DNA of 64,000 nt from Diphasiastrum complanatum. Lineage: Eukaryota; Streptophyta; Lycopodiopsida; Lycopodiales; Lycopodiaceae. Location of the stretch: the NCBI GenBank assembly GCA_029204225.1, contig CM055111.1, forward strand, positions 2,116,421-2,180,420. Direction: 5' to 3'. The notes below the pieces were generated by a model. It saw nothing but the letters and a program-made list of their open reading frames with translations, had not been told where the DNA came from and did no database searches. The position numbers and the translations under genes are program-made. Below, one piece after another: positions 30,401 to 38,345 of this stretch; the stretch's first letter is position 1; every line of letters begins with the position of its first letter.

Positions 30401-32521
30401 GATCTGCCTCTCCTATGTTGTCGTATAAGTCTCATTATCTCTTGCACTCCACCTGTCATCTCTATACATCACCGTAAGAAGCGGGCCTATGAAGAGTTAG
30501 AAGGGAGACGACTTGTTGGTCTTCTCTACCGCTCTTGCACAGGCGGCTTTTGGCATGCGTTCATTCCCTTTTTCTGCTCCTTGATGACCTGCACATATGG
30601 ACTGACTATGCCATCACCTTGTATACAACCCATACCCACCCATCATTTCCATCTCCCCTAGACCTTGTAGGTTCACCTTCTTCACTGGTCCATAGTGCCA
30701 TCAAGGAATTGAACACCTGTAACGCCAGAGATTTTGCTGATCTTGAATCTGAGTTATTGATCCATGCAGTTGACTTGTTGTCACCCCTCTTAGCCACCTT
30801 ACTCAATCGACTAGGATGTTGCATGCTATGGGCCAGGCTGGTTTTAGAGCTGATTATTTCAACACAGATCATATCTTTACTCTCAAAGCCAGAAGGAAGG
30901 TCGGCGCAGGACAGAACAAGTTTATTGTTGTTTTGTCGATCTCAAAGCTGTTGAGTATGTCCTTGCTTATCCAATTGCTACATTGAGTGAAGCTTAGGAG
31001 AGGAGGAGAGGAGGGGCGCGCAATCTAAAAGTACCCACCTTGCGATCTTCAGTAAAGGTGACTTCCTCAGCGATTTGAAAACCGTTAGAATTTAGCAGCG
31101 TTGCATCAGTGACTTAAACCTCTGAGAAACAAGATGGAGAGTGATGGACCTTGCTGCGTTTCCGCCTTGCAATCTTCAGTAAAGTTGACTTCCTCAGCGA
31201 TTTGAGTGAAAAAAAAAATATATCATCAGTAGGAGTAGCGTGTCCGGCAGCGGCGGAGCTGGTGCTGGCCGTTGCGTGAGAGGCTCGTGCAGCCTATAGG
31301 AAGCAGAATTTGGATATGTAAAAAGTCAGAGCAGGGCGCAATAGGTTGGCACTGCGGACTGCAAATAGTTATAGCTGGCCGTGAAGCCATCAATCTCCTG
31401 CACCCGGATCTTTAGAAGTGTACATGTGTTTAGTAGACGAAGAAAAGGGGAGGCGTGTGCTTGCTTGCTTGTCAGGCAGGAAAAGAGCGGGGGTTTTGAA
31501 TTGGGTTTCTGTTGCAGAAGAAGAAGTCTACTTCTCTTGTGGGCTTTGCTCTAGAATTGAAGCACAATCCTACAGGAATTTCAGCCCTTTGCTGTTTTGC
31601 ATATTGTTGCTAGTATCAGCCCTTTCTAGTGGAGGCTTGGCTCAGATAGCACATACGGTTGCCGGGCAGAAGAGGCTTCCTCAAACGGTTCCTCTTACAA
31701 GTGAGGCTTAAATTTTTATCTAGGCTCTTGGGTTTCAGTTAATGGCATACTCACATAGGATTCTCTAACTGCAAGTGGGGCTACTCCTTACCCTATTTGC
31801 GTTGGTCCTGCTAATGCCCTGTTTTATTCCTTCCATTACTGGGCCAACCATTCAGTTTGATTGACAAGTGCATTTCATGTGCTTTGAACCTCTTGAACCA
31901 AAAAAAACTTTTTGTAAGGGATTCTGACCATTGAAAGTGGAAGTTTAAAGGTTTAGGACAAGGACTGAAACTCACTTCCACGTGTGGCCACTGCTTTGCA
32001 TCTAGGACCCTAGGTGTTTCAAAATTAGAGAATTCCATGTTTAAGGCTTTCCTTTATAGGGCAATCTATCTTGTATTCATTTAGATGGAGTCTGCTTCTA
32101 AATTTTCATAGCATCACTGCTTGACATTTTCTTTTTGTTTCCTATCAATTGATCAGTGTCTTTCATGTTGCACGTGTTTTTGCACTTATCATATGGTAAT
32201 TCTTACGAGTATTTCCAACAAATAACCTGAACATTTTTCTTTAACATCTATCAAGATTGTGACTTATGTTAGGATAGCTACAAATGAGCATTTGTTGCTT
32301 TTGCAGGTGGAACTAATTACTCAAAAGTACTTTCAAAGAATCAGCTTGTCGAAGCTCGCAAAGAATGGCTTCTTCCTTTGCGTGAATATTTGCATAATTT
32401 GCAGTTGAGAATTGATGAGTCTAATGATGATGTGTATATAGATCTGAGGCTGGCTATAAGTATGACTGAGAGTGTGTTATATCGCTGTATTGAGCTTGTT
32501 GAAGAAATTCTTTTGAAATAA
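6737..32521 (+). CDS. ALF4: ALF4/Glomulin homologue, 3' ten exons (partial gene)
   Basis: Ten exons join without a phase conflict: 6737-6966, 7138-7197, 7420-7561, 7935-7994, 13803-14086, 14494-14565, 27186-27266, 28357-28593, 28782-28833 and 32307-32521 (stop TAA). They encode about 476 residues. The product collinearly resembles the plant ALF4 family (YAP-binding/ALF4/Glomulin, all-helical repeats). Landmarks are RRRFSEFIRGALPTLLDV near the left edge, LGRYLLQLL, the AVPEKAKFECFSALIRGSTH segment, GGAPQLPDQLDAVLGALNLY, and the closing EWLLPLREYL and LYRCIELVEE. Known role: ALF4 and Glomulin bind RBX1 and restrain cullin-RING (SCF) ubiquitin ligases; ALF4 is needed for lateral root initiation. 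Arabidopsis ALF4 is over 600 residues, so roughly 150 N-terminal residues are missing, probably on exons left of the window. Introns of 5.8, 12.6 and 3.5 kb are filled with transposons. The family call comes from recalled family sequence, not a search. Confidence 0.85.
7138..7197 (+). CDS. ALF4: ALF4 homologue, exon b
   Basis: Twenty codons, VEKQKQLLQQYLGRYLLQLL, lie between GAAGCAG and TTTTG|GTGCGC, phase 0 to 0. The LGRYLLQLL segment aligns with the LG-Y-LQ helix of ALF4. Joining to exon c gives a collinear alignment; joining to the intervening open frame at 7247 does not. Confidence 0.7.
7420..7561 (+). CDS. ALF4: ALF4 homologue, exon c
   Basis: The acceptor is TGTACCAG at 7419 and the donor GATGATG|GTATGA at 7562. 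It reads AIAGILMEKQTCYRLHYL, then LIHLLDCCALSLHKLLI and ends GEQNDD, phase 0 to 1. Confidence 0.75.
7680..7845 (+). repeat. Intronic two-unit direct repeat
   Basis: Two copies about 80 bp apart share CTTTGTT-TAAGC-TAAATAT, GATATAT and CACTTAGTCATG-TACA (about 7701-7760 and 7780-7838). They lie between ALF4 exons c and d. Confidence 0.75.
7935..7994 (+). CDS. ALF4: ALF4 homologue, exon d
   Basis: The acceptor is TTGCAG at 7934 and the donor TAGCAG|GTGTGC. It reads (D)YKVLGERTQLELERGAALA, phase 1 to 1, and the GAALA end runs into VYWRLHSHEF of the next exon, as in the GASLLF region of ALF4. Confidence 0.75.
8362..8660 (-). pseudogene. hAT-C: fragment of a third hAT transposase
   Basis: The - strand encodes LLKVHASLRQMVVSNEW, then FWDAARSIVVGLQPIYIVLR and CTLGLLYEFMDRLGEQLRL. 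This parallels the segment of hAT-B ending RPLYIVLRMADSEGSTLGLV but is clearly diverged, so it is a different hAT lineage. The rest of its transposase is not adjacent. It lies in the intron between ALF4 exons d and e. Confidence 0.75.
8750..9334. other. Left flank of hAT-B
   Basis: No coding feature is recognised. GGTACCGCC motifs recur at 9018-9045, as near the other hAT ends. Confidence 0.4.
9335..10011 (-). CDS. hAT-B C-terminal tail with AT-hook-like motifs
   Basis: The open frame runs 224 codons after the in-frame TAG at 10014-10012. It reads LERLVFCSTNARLARRLPTI, then a Pro/Tyr-rich stretch. A basic block follows, with RKRPGRTKG, PNKKGRAQKLPGKRG and RPRRAP, resembling minor-groove AT-hooks. 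It ends with an acidic segment (DWEDKDDESSPSDTQ) and FEAEH. The part beyond LPTI is absent from hAT-A. DNA binding is inferred from the motifs. Confidence 0.6.
10099..10188 (-). other. Intron in hAT-B dimerisation domain
   Basis: On the - strand the donor is TCTCAG|GTATGC and the acceptor ACCACAG|GACTGT. It separates RVLSQ from DCAASVCERNW. The same intron is at the homologous place in hAT-A. Confidence 0.75.
10535..10648 (-). other. Intron in hAT-B between core and dimerisation domain
   Basis: On the - strand the donor is CCAGAGAG|GTAAGC and the acceptor CACCTGTAG|GATGAC. It joins LPILQPER to MTELKFIWETRWNY. It is AT-rich, as expected for a plant intron. Confidence 0.75.
12660..13100. repeat. 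Right flank of hAT-B with GGTACC motifs
   Basis: An A/T-rich block is followed by a dense set of GGTACCGCGG and GGATCCGCGG motifs (about 12800-12890) and a (TA)n run. It mirrors the right flank of hAT-A at 3600-3870 in order and composition, so it is probably the subterminal region of the transposon. Confidence 0.55.
13803..14086 (+). CDS. ALF4: ALF4 homologue, exon e
   Basis: The acceptor is AGGGCAG at 13802 and the donor TTACAG|GTACCC. It encodes about 95 residues from VYWRLHSHEFDQAAAEPL to SYMPLLQ. The NRSWELVEKGVVLIDSIL segment fits the LWEFKRHAIEFLLDI helix of ALF4. It lies after the 5.8-kb intron that holds hAT-B. Confidence 0.8.
14494..14565 (+). CDS. ALF4: ALF4 homologue, exon f
   Basis: Twenty-four codons lie between TTCTGCAG and AAAAAT|GTGAGT, phase 0 to 0, reading SVQEVVVHTPSTHLRKHGF. 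They align with the AVTLLIMYAPDADLRKKTF helix of ALF4. Confidence 0.8.
14600..15590. other. ALF4 intron, no feature recognised
   Basis: No conserved coding or transposon motif was found. The 14750-15200 part is richer in GC than its flanks. Confidence 0.4.
15595..15649. repeat. Inverted repeat, 19-bp arms
   Basis: The arms ACGTTTCAAACATTTGAAA and TTTCAAATGTTTCAGACGT pair at 17 of 19 positions, with a perfect 12-bp core and a 17-base loop. It could be a degenerate MITE or a small hairpin RNA. No expression evidence is visible. Confidence 0.6.
15868..15920 (+). repeat. (TC)n microsatellite immediately 5' of LINE-A
   Basis: A pure (CT) tract ends exactly where LINE-A sequence starts. It is like the (TC)n tails found after the 3' ends of other copies in this cluster. 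Confidence 0.9.
16027..16200 (+). repeat. Cluster of GCTGC/GCAGC palindromes at 5' end of LINE-A
   Basis: A perfect 20-bp palindrome centred on TGCTGC|GCAGCA lies at 16027-16046. CCTGCTGC-TAC-GCAGCAGG lies at 16080-16098, and further GCTGCT/AGCAGC pairs reach about 16190. As RNA these would fold into strong hairpins. Confidence 0.85.
16060..16680 (+). pseudogene. LINE-A ORF1 remnant
   Basis: It has a Gln/Cys-rich low-complexity start, then a conserved C-terminal segment: AKRFLDTTLSHTSEGLDTAW, TLIIRFTSAINRRHALRQRA, KLKDTNFL. The same pattern (AK-FL--L, DTAW--K, L-IRF-S, LR-RSKL) is seen in LINE-B and LINE-E. It resembles the RRM plus C-terminal domain plan of L1 ORF1p. Frameshifts follow near 16610. 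Confidence 0.65.
16767..17545 (+). pseudogene. LINE-A ORF2 endonuclease domain
   Basis: It reads RIGVWNCNGI near the start, then GSGGVACLYQELLHP and FIVACYFPPESS. The usual GDFNART block reads LLIGNFNART, with catalytic Asp replaced by Asn (AAC, about 17230). HSGGHNVIDYLMGSP follows. Stops interrupt at about 16965 and 17262. Family role: nicking of target DNA for target-primed reverse transcription. Confidence 0.75.
17560..18880 (+). pseudogene. LINE-A ORF2 reverse transcriptase domain
   Basis: The fragments include FTLPAIIEEARHRRQMVYCC, FVDFRKAFDCVPR (motif A region), GVQQDFSLSPTLVGLYIDELE and the active-site box LLYANDVALVS, where YADD has become YAND. A deletion lies around 18130-18330. 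Frameshifts split the domain between frames near 18720. Confidence 0.8.
19241..19995 (+). pseudogene. LINE-A ORF2 C-terminal region with zinc knuckle
   Basis: It ends with WEEQICQMCLSSEVEFEEHF and LLSCLVYCE, a C-x2-C-x9-H-x4-C pattern typical of the zf-RVT end of LINE ORF2 proteins. Frame breaks precede it. Confidence 0.65.
20411..20453 (+). repeat. LINE 3' terminus of LINE-A: stem-loop plus ATTAATAAAGC
   Basis: TTGTCTTATATGCC, TTTT and GGCATGGAAAAG carry a 5-bp stem ATGCC/GGCAT with a TTTT loop (20420-20433), then ACATTAATAAAGC. The same block occurs at 26162-26205, 26324-26366 and, on the - strand, 23930-23888. Confidence 0.9.
20457..20527 (+). repeat. (TC)n tail of LINE-A
   Basis: The tract follows the LINE-A terminus and is followed without a gap by the 5' end of LINE-B. 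Confidence 0.9.
20528..21475 (+). mobile_element. LINE-B: 5' part of a second LINE copy
   Basis: It starts directly after the (TC)n tail of LINE-A. ORF1 pieces are visible: a coiled segment YEQYISTYLEQLGIEFQAMK, then NEAKQFLEATLTRNSKSLE and IAWRTKEDDVTLIFQFTS. A short piece that aligns to the start of ORF2 follows (WPHPHHLCIGL-NFNIIHS against PHPHQLRIGVWNCNGIHS in LINE-A). It stops at about 21475 without endonuclease or RT. The copy is truncated or interrupted by the adjacent LTR element. Confidence 0.7.
21480..22852 (-). mobile_element. 5' part of an LTR retrotransposon (leader and gag start)
   Basis: The - strand has TGGTATCAAAGCC at about 22851-22839, one base from the usual initiator-Met primer site. 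A repetitive leader (about 22830-21960) follows, then a coding start at about 21939 reading MTTSTGSDQPLTRGIDELE. After one stop it continues LVTKEQFLHLVTEVDELKLA, a coiled-coil-like gag start. It ends abruptly against LINE-B. The LTR should lie to the right, from about 22853 with TGTAATAG, but its far end is not defined. Confidence 0.5.
23040..23828 (-). mobile_element. LINE-C: 5'- and 3'-truncated LINE copy
   Basis: The - strand encodes the endonuclease middle with an intact ILLTGDFNART block at about 23815-23780. LLQLGEANELAIYDGLACWL, HSGGHNVVDYLMGSP and RRKKRAYEEQKGR follow, matching LINE-A in order. It begins directly after the (TC)n tail of LINE-D and stops before the RT motifs. Confidence 0.75.
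23829..24080 (-). mobile_element. LINE-D: 3' end with stem-loop and (TC)n tail
   Basis: Read on the - strand, the 3' UTR (with GGAGAC and CACTTGAGATGTA like LINE-A) runs into TCTTATATGCC-TTTT-GGCATTC, ATTAATAAAGC and a (TC)n tract (23881-23829, with some GTCTCT units). LINE-C starts immediately after. The upstream limit is approximate. Confidence 0.7.
24334..25247 (+). pseudogene. LINE-E ORF1, first unit
   Basis: The order is a Pro-rich N-terminus, a coiled coil (QQKIIQQLLSHIQRLESS, IEDVKKEVTEAKE), SWVDILKCPGK, and REQKALNVRV. A frameshift near 24745 interrupts. The C-terminal domain follows: DTAWHTKKYVNTLVLRFTSL, SRRDVLRRRSKLK, FLHEDLTYVQVVEHEKALQE, GRRMIYRDGNIHFVE. It then ends in a Pro/Ser tail. 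Coiled coil, RRM-like block and basic C-terminal domain match L1 ORF1p organisation; this is inferred from pattern. Family role: RNA-binding chaperone for the LINE RNA. Confidence 0.6.
25260..26002 (+). pseudogene. LINE-E ORF1, second unit
   Basis: It is a diverged paralogue of the preceding unit, with several stops in its first part. It has a coiled-coil stretch, SWADVLKGPN read across a stop, then EQKALNVRVKGITNSHDVVG, EAKKFLKESLQHHHKDMDTA, LGTLVIRFASV, DEDLTFIQVQEWKKAKQEA, GKRLIYRDGTIRFVEIK. The two units differ at many residues, so this is not a recent exact duplication. Confidence 0.6.
26117..26205 (+). repeat. LINE-E 3' UTR: two stem-loops and terminus
   Basis: GACGG-cattgct-CCGTC (26117-26133) is followed by ATGCC-TTTT-GGCAT (26171-26184) and GTTAATAAAGC. 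The second terminus has AACGG-CCGTC near 26276-26291 and the same ATGCC/GGCAT loop at 26331-26344. Confidence 0.8.
26368..26429 (+). repeat. (TC)n tail of LINE-E
   Basis: The tract follows ATTAGTAAAGCTCGC. Ordinary intron sequence follows it. Confidence 0.9.
26440..27185. other. ALF4 intron end, no further feature
   Basis: AT-rich sequence leads to the acceptor of exon g. No coding or transposon motif is recognised. Confidence 0.4.
27186..27266 (+). CDS. ALF4: ALF4 homologue, exon g
   Basis: Twenty-seven codons, ILAQAVPEKAKFECFSAL then IRGSTHPSM, lie between TTGCAG and CCATG|GTATCT, phase 0 to 0. They match the RVLSDIP-RFDVLRALV-SPSM segment of ALF4. The exon follows a 12.6-kb intron made mostly of LINE copies. 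Confidence 0.85.
27317..27397 (+). repeat. (TC)n microsatellite without LINE terminus
   Basis: About 80 bp of pure (CT) lie 50 bp downstream of ALF4 exon g. No stem-loop or ATTAATAAAGC precedes it, unlike the LINE tails. Confidence 0.9.
27899..28066. mobile_element. hAT-type MITE with perfect 8-bp target duplication
   Basis: The 168-bp element starts CATAGTTGCA and ends TGCAACTATG, a perfect 10-bp terminal inverted repeat. It is flanked on both sides by GTGTGAAG (27891-27898 and 28067-28074). The interior is packed with GAATCGC and CGCGAATCG/CGATTCG motifs. It encodes nothing. Eight-base duplications are the mark of hAT transposition. It lies in the intron between ALF4 exons g and h. Confidence 0.85.
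28357..28593 (+). CDS. ALF4: ALF4 homologue, exon h
   Basis: The acceptor is CCATGCAG at 28356 and the donor GATGCA|GTAAGT. It reads ASLLLTCLKDEVAKAW through ILDLLESVFKPAGGAPQLP to DQLDA. The GGAPQLPDQ-DA motif is a strong family mark. The acceptor was chosen because it restores phase 0 after exon g; an AG at 28308 would not. Confidence 0.85.
28782..28833 (+). CDS. ALF4: ALF4 homologue, exon i
   Basis: VLGALNLYRFLLIREMT(G) lies between TTCTGTAG and ATGACAG|GTTTGC, phase 0 to 1. It directly continues the ALNLYRF motif of the family. Confidence 0.85.
28834..30364. other. Last ALF4 intron, left part
   Basis: No conserved gene or element motif was found. Open frames here are short and uninformative. 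Confidence 0.4.
30365..30990 (+). mobile_element. LINE-F: internal LINE fragment
   Basis: Frames on the + strand give RKKRAYEELEGRRLVGLLY, then FADLESELLIHAVDLLSPLL and LNRLGCCMLWARLVLELI, parallel to LINE-A at 17950-18400. Stops and small deletions are frequent, and neither end of a LINE is present. Confidence 0.65.
31041..31207 (+). repeat. Direct repeat of about 42 bp, 126 bp apart
   Basis: CTTGCGATCTTCAGTAAAGG and the following TGACTTCCTCAGCGATTTGA recur with two mismatches at about 31167-31207. Confidence 0.8.
32307..32521 (+). CDS. ALF4: ALF4 homologue, last coding exon
   Basis: The acceptor is CTTTTGCAG at 32306. It reads (G)GTNYSKVLSKNQLVEARKE and WLLPLREYLHNLQL, then ends SVLYRCIELVEEILLK and TAA. 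The WLLPLR and LYRCIELVEE blocks are the most conserved end of ALF4. Confidence 0.9.
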
Positions 32522-35500
32522 TGATCACTACCTTTCGTTGTGATTTACATGTGAGATTGCTTCTGGATGATGTTTATGATCTTTAAAGTGATCCCTTGGA
32601 CAATGACAACACAGCAAGTATCACAGACAAAAACCAATAGATATGAATCACTGCAGAGGGGACGAACTGCCAATCCTATGAGACATGGTTCACTTTCAAG
32701 AAATCTTGTGAAAGGATGAACGTTATTGGATTCTCCAGTGTTATAGTTGCCTTTGACTGCAGTAAGGCAAGATGAGACACTAAACTTAGTCAAATAGGTG
32801 AGTGGAATTGATCAAATGCCATTCTTTTCCCTTGGGAGCTGCAGTAGTCAAGGTTGGTATAGAAATCCTCATATCAGTTTTCCTGTTCAATCACTTTCCA
32901 AACTTCTGCGTTGCTACAATCAGCCTGAGCCTTAGGTTGTTCACAATGTGTATCGTTTTGGCAATCAAACCAGATGAAAATTTCAAATGTTGTCAAACCA
33001 GCTGAAAATTTCAAATGTTGTAATTGCTGATGCATAGGGAAAACATATCTAACAGCTCTGCTCACTCTTCCTTCGTTACAATAAAAGGCTTTAAATAGCA
33101 GTTCTAAAGAGCTAGATAAATTGAAAGCTTCAGATTCGTTCCTACTTGCAATGACCACATCATAGTAGACAGTATTATATATATTTCCTAGTAAAGATCA
33201 CACTCTTGTTTTACAGTTATATGGGCAAGGCCTTTGTGGAGTATTTTCTCATTTCACCTTATTCAACCACACCGATTGTGCCACACTATGCAGAGTCGTG
33301 CTGAAGAAAGTTCCAAGAATTTCTGTAATTTATTAGCAAGGCTTGTGGAGTTGATCCATAAATATTTTTTAGTTTCACTATATGCATCCTGACAGTGCCA
33401 AAGTAATGACAGTCGTGCAGAAGTGTCAAGAATTTATGTAGTCACAATCGAGGGCACTCTTATTGAAAGCCCCTGGAAGGAGAGACTTCTAGAGAGAAAT
33501 TGGGTAGAGGGAAAGAGAGTTACAGTGTGAAAAAGCTAGAGAGAGAAATGGGGATTAGAGATATTTTAGATACAAATATTATATTTTGGAAAAACTTTTT
33601 CTCTCATCGATATTATTGTCAGTCCTTGGATCTCAAAGCTCCAAACAGAGACTCTGTTGTACTCGTGCTCTTTCCAACAACTGTATACACGACTAGGTTT
33701 GGATATCTTTTGATGGAGTCTCTCTAAAGAACAGACGAGTCATAACTTTTGAGGCTATTTCTATGTTTTTTTAAAACTATCTTAAGAATAAAGAAACTCT
33801 TCCCTATGAGCACAGATATGAGTGTTTCAGAAAGAAAAATACTCTATTTTTCTAGCTTTTTCAAATGACTATATGAACTACTACTCTGTGTTAGTTTTTG
33901 ACATTGACCTTGATCAGCCAAGCTACAGTGTTTTTAACTATCATCCTAACTATCGTCAACACAAGTTTTTTTTAATTTTAAATACTTACTGAAGAATCTG
34001 AAAAAATCAAAAAATTTACCATTCCAAGAAACGTCAACATAGAGCTTGGAGATTAAGCTATTTCACCCAAGAGTCCCGTAAGTTCAATTTTGATTCAAGA
34101 ATCTATGCAAGAAAGCTTCCCCCTTTCCAAGGACCCAAAAATGAAGATTAAAACATTTTCCTAGAGGAAACACATTACTGAATGTTGAGGATTCAAACAC
34201 CAATATCATCACTAAGTACACTTCTAGCAGACCACAAGGATGGGAATGAAAGTTTTAGGCTTTAGCAACTATTCAATGGAAAAAAATCAAAAGGTGCTTT
34301 GCAATGAACTGCGTTTTTAGATAGCTATGTACCTACTATTCATAAAAAAGTGAAAAGCTTTAAAATCAAAATGACTTAAAAACAGATGAAGTTGTATTAA
34401 TATCACTATAGTACTTGATTCAATTGCAAACTGCTTCTAGAGATGTGATAGCTTGTCACATGTGGCATATGAAGAATAAAACAATTTACCTACTTTAAAC
34501 TCTCAATTATATGTTTGCATTCTTCCAAATAGCATGTGATATGAAATGATGCAATTTCATTTGAGGATATCTAAATCGCACCAAGTGAATTTGGTATTTG
34601 ATACTTTTTTAATTTTAAATTATTGCCACTGCCTTTTTAAAATGTCTTTATTTTAGAGTTGTTTATGCTCCATTTTCCTTTCAGCAGCAAGTCTATGGAG
34701 CCCCTTTATATTTTGTACTTTGTATCAAAGCTCCTCTTAGTTTACCATTCTTCTTCCACTAAGGGTCAATTTCAATTTTGAAGATGATTTTCTTGTCTCT
34801 AGCATCATTTCTATTAGCCCAATATAGAATAAAAAAAGTAAGTGCTTTTCTCTAGTTTTGCTCCTGCCAGGAACCAGTACTCCAATGGAAAAATCAAATC
34901 ATTAGATGGATTAGAAAAGACAAAACACCTGAACATCATGTAATAACATAAGGTTTGCATGTACCAGTACAATGGCACTGCAAAAGCATCCATCTCCTCA
35001 TGTCTCAACTCCACATCTATGTTATTTCTCTTTACCTACACATAGCAATGGTTTAAGGAATGACGCAAGCAGTTCTTCATCAAGGCATACATGAAATCTT
35101 TGTGGCCTTAATCATTACATTCATGCTGCACCTAGATCCAGCACAGGGCCACCTTGTGGTCACAAAGTATTCCAAAAGGAAGAGCATCAATGATGAGGGG
35201 TTTTTTCAAAAGACTCTCTCCATGAATTTTTATTGCCCGTATGGAATGGCTGCTCTAACATTAAAATATAACGTCGCAATAGCTCACAATTCAAAATAAA
35301 CTTCAAAGTGCCACTCAAACCATCGCAACATAAAGGATACACTCTTGGAGTGAATCTTGACATTTGTAGTATTAATGTAGAAAATATATGTCACCATCTA
35401 CAAAAAAAACAATCATGACTATATATACTCTTCAAATTGACAAAGCCTTGAGCAAATTGTAATTTTGATATTACGTGCAGACACATAATTGCAATATTAT

Positions 35501-36470
35501 TGTACCTTTATAGTGCGATTGAACAATATGCAAGTGCCATGTAAAATCACATCATCGTAAACTACGACTCTATGGCCACATCCATTTCCATACTCTATTT
35601 CTCTTTTTCCATGATCATTAACTAGTGCAAAAGCAAGTCCCAACAAAAATCAAATATGATCATTAGTCAAAACATTCCATGAAGGAATGTTGACTTTGGT
35701 TTTAAAATTTTTAAAGTCAAGTTGTTATGACACATGGTTTTGGGTTCACCAAAAATCCTAACCTTGAGAATGTCTATATAAGGGCATGTGACACCATTTT
35801 TGTAGTTACCTTTTACATTTGAAGAGTATAGAGATTGAGAGAGAGCGAGATAGAGTATCTCCTTCCCTTGAGAAGATCAACCTCTTGAGGAGAAGATCTA
35901 GAGCCAACGATGCCTAGATAAGGGAAAGAAACCAAACAAACCAAGAAAGAAGAAAGCAAAATAAGAGCAACACCCGCAATCTAGGCTATTCCTCGTTTAG
36001 ATCTTAAGCTAAGCTTGACAACCTTAGCAAGCTTAGATTGTCACTCTCATTACCTTGTTTACCCTCTCCCCATTGGGTCGATACCCGATACTACATTCGT
36101 TAGAGATCCATAAACCCCCTCTTTGCCCTCTAGAACCACATCCGTAGGGAGACATGGAAACGGTCCAACAACCCCATTTTATGCAACTTCCTAGAGCTAT
36201 GTTATTACATTGCAACATGACCGTTTTGAAACTCTTGCCAAAATGAATGAGGAAGTAATTACTTCAGTTGATCGTTGTGTGATAACATTGGCAATGGAAA
36301 TATATCTTGTCAATTACAATTTCAGTAGTAACCATATATTAGAAGAAGTTTTCTAATGAAGATTCTAGGATTAGATATACTAAAAATATCTACAACTACC
36401 TCACATTGAATGCTACCTTCTATATTAATTACAACCATCTTGTAACTGTAAATACGTGTAATGTAGGCGG
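32522..36470. other. 3' flank of ALF4: no gene recognised
   Basis: About 4 kb of AT-rich DNA. A TATATAAGGGC at about 35777, with purine-rich sequence after it, looks like an LTR or gene promoter, but no coding region follows. No polyadenylation site can be named for ALF4. Confidence 0.4.
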
Positions 36471-36725
36471 ACTATCAATGCAAAGTCATTGGGTCGGATT
36501 TCTGACCGACAGTATCAAAATTTACAATGGGTTGGATTTTATACAAAAGATCAAAAAAATTTACACTGAGTCAAAAAATATACTGAGGGTCAAATTTTTC
36601 AAGGTCGAAAAAATTAGAACCGATCCGACCCAATCCAGGGTCGAACACGCCCAGACAATTTAGTGAAGGGTCGAAAAAATCCGAACCGATCTGACCCGCC
36701 AACCTAGGGTCGGAAAAATCTTTGT
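36470..36725. repeat. Degenerate GGGTCGAA / GACCC repeats in Copia-1 LTR region
   Basis: GGGTCGGA, GGGTCAAA, AGGTCGAAAAAA, GACCCAATCC and GGGTCGAA recur roughly every 20-40 bp. A similar set lies at 51900-52020 in Copia-4. Confidence 0.6.
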
Positions 36726-36729
36726 TTTG

Positions 36730-38345
<1,616 letters not shown>

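Noticed and set aside
30398-30954. Two open frames that could look like a separate gene
   Set aside because: They align in order with the LINE-A segment at 17950-18400, so they are a LINE fragment.
31418-31711. 97-codon ORF with a hydrophobic stretch (FCILLLVSALSS)
   Set aside because: It has no recognised homologue and no clear promoter, and it lies in the last ALF4 intron among repeats; chance is likely.
35765-35830. Promoter of a host gene at the TATATAAGGGC
   Set aside because: No coding region follows in either direction; an LTR promoter is as likely.
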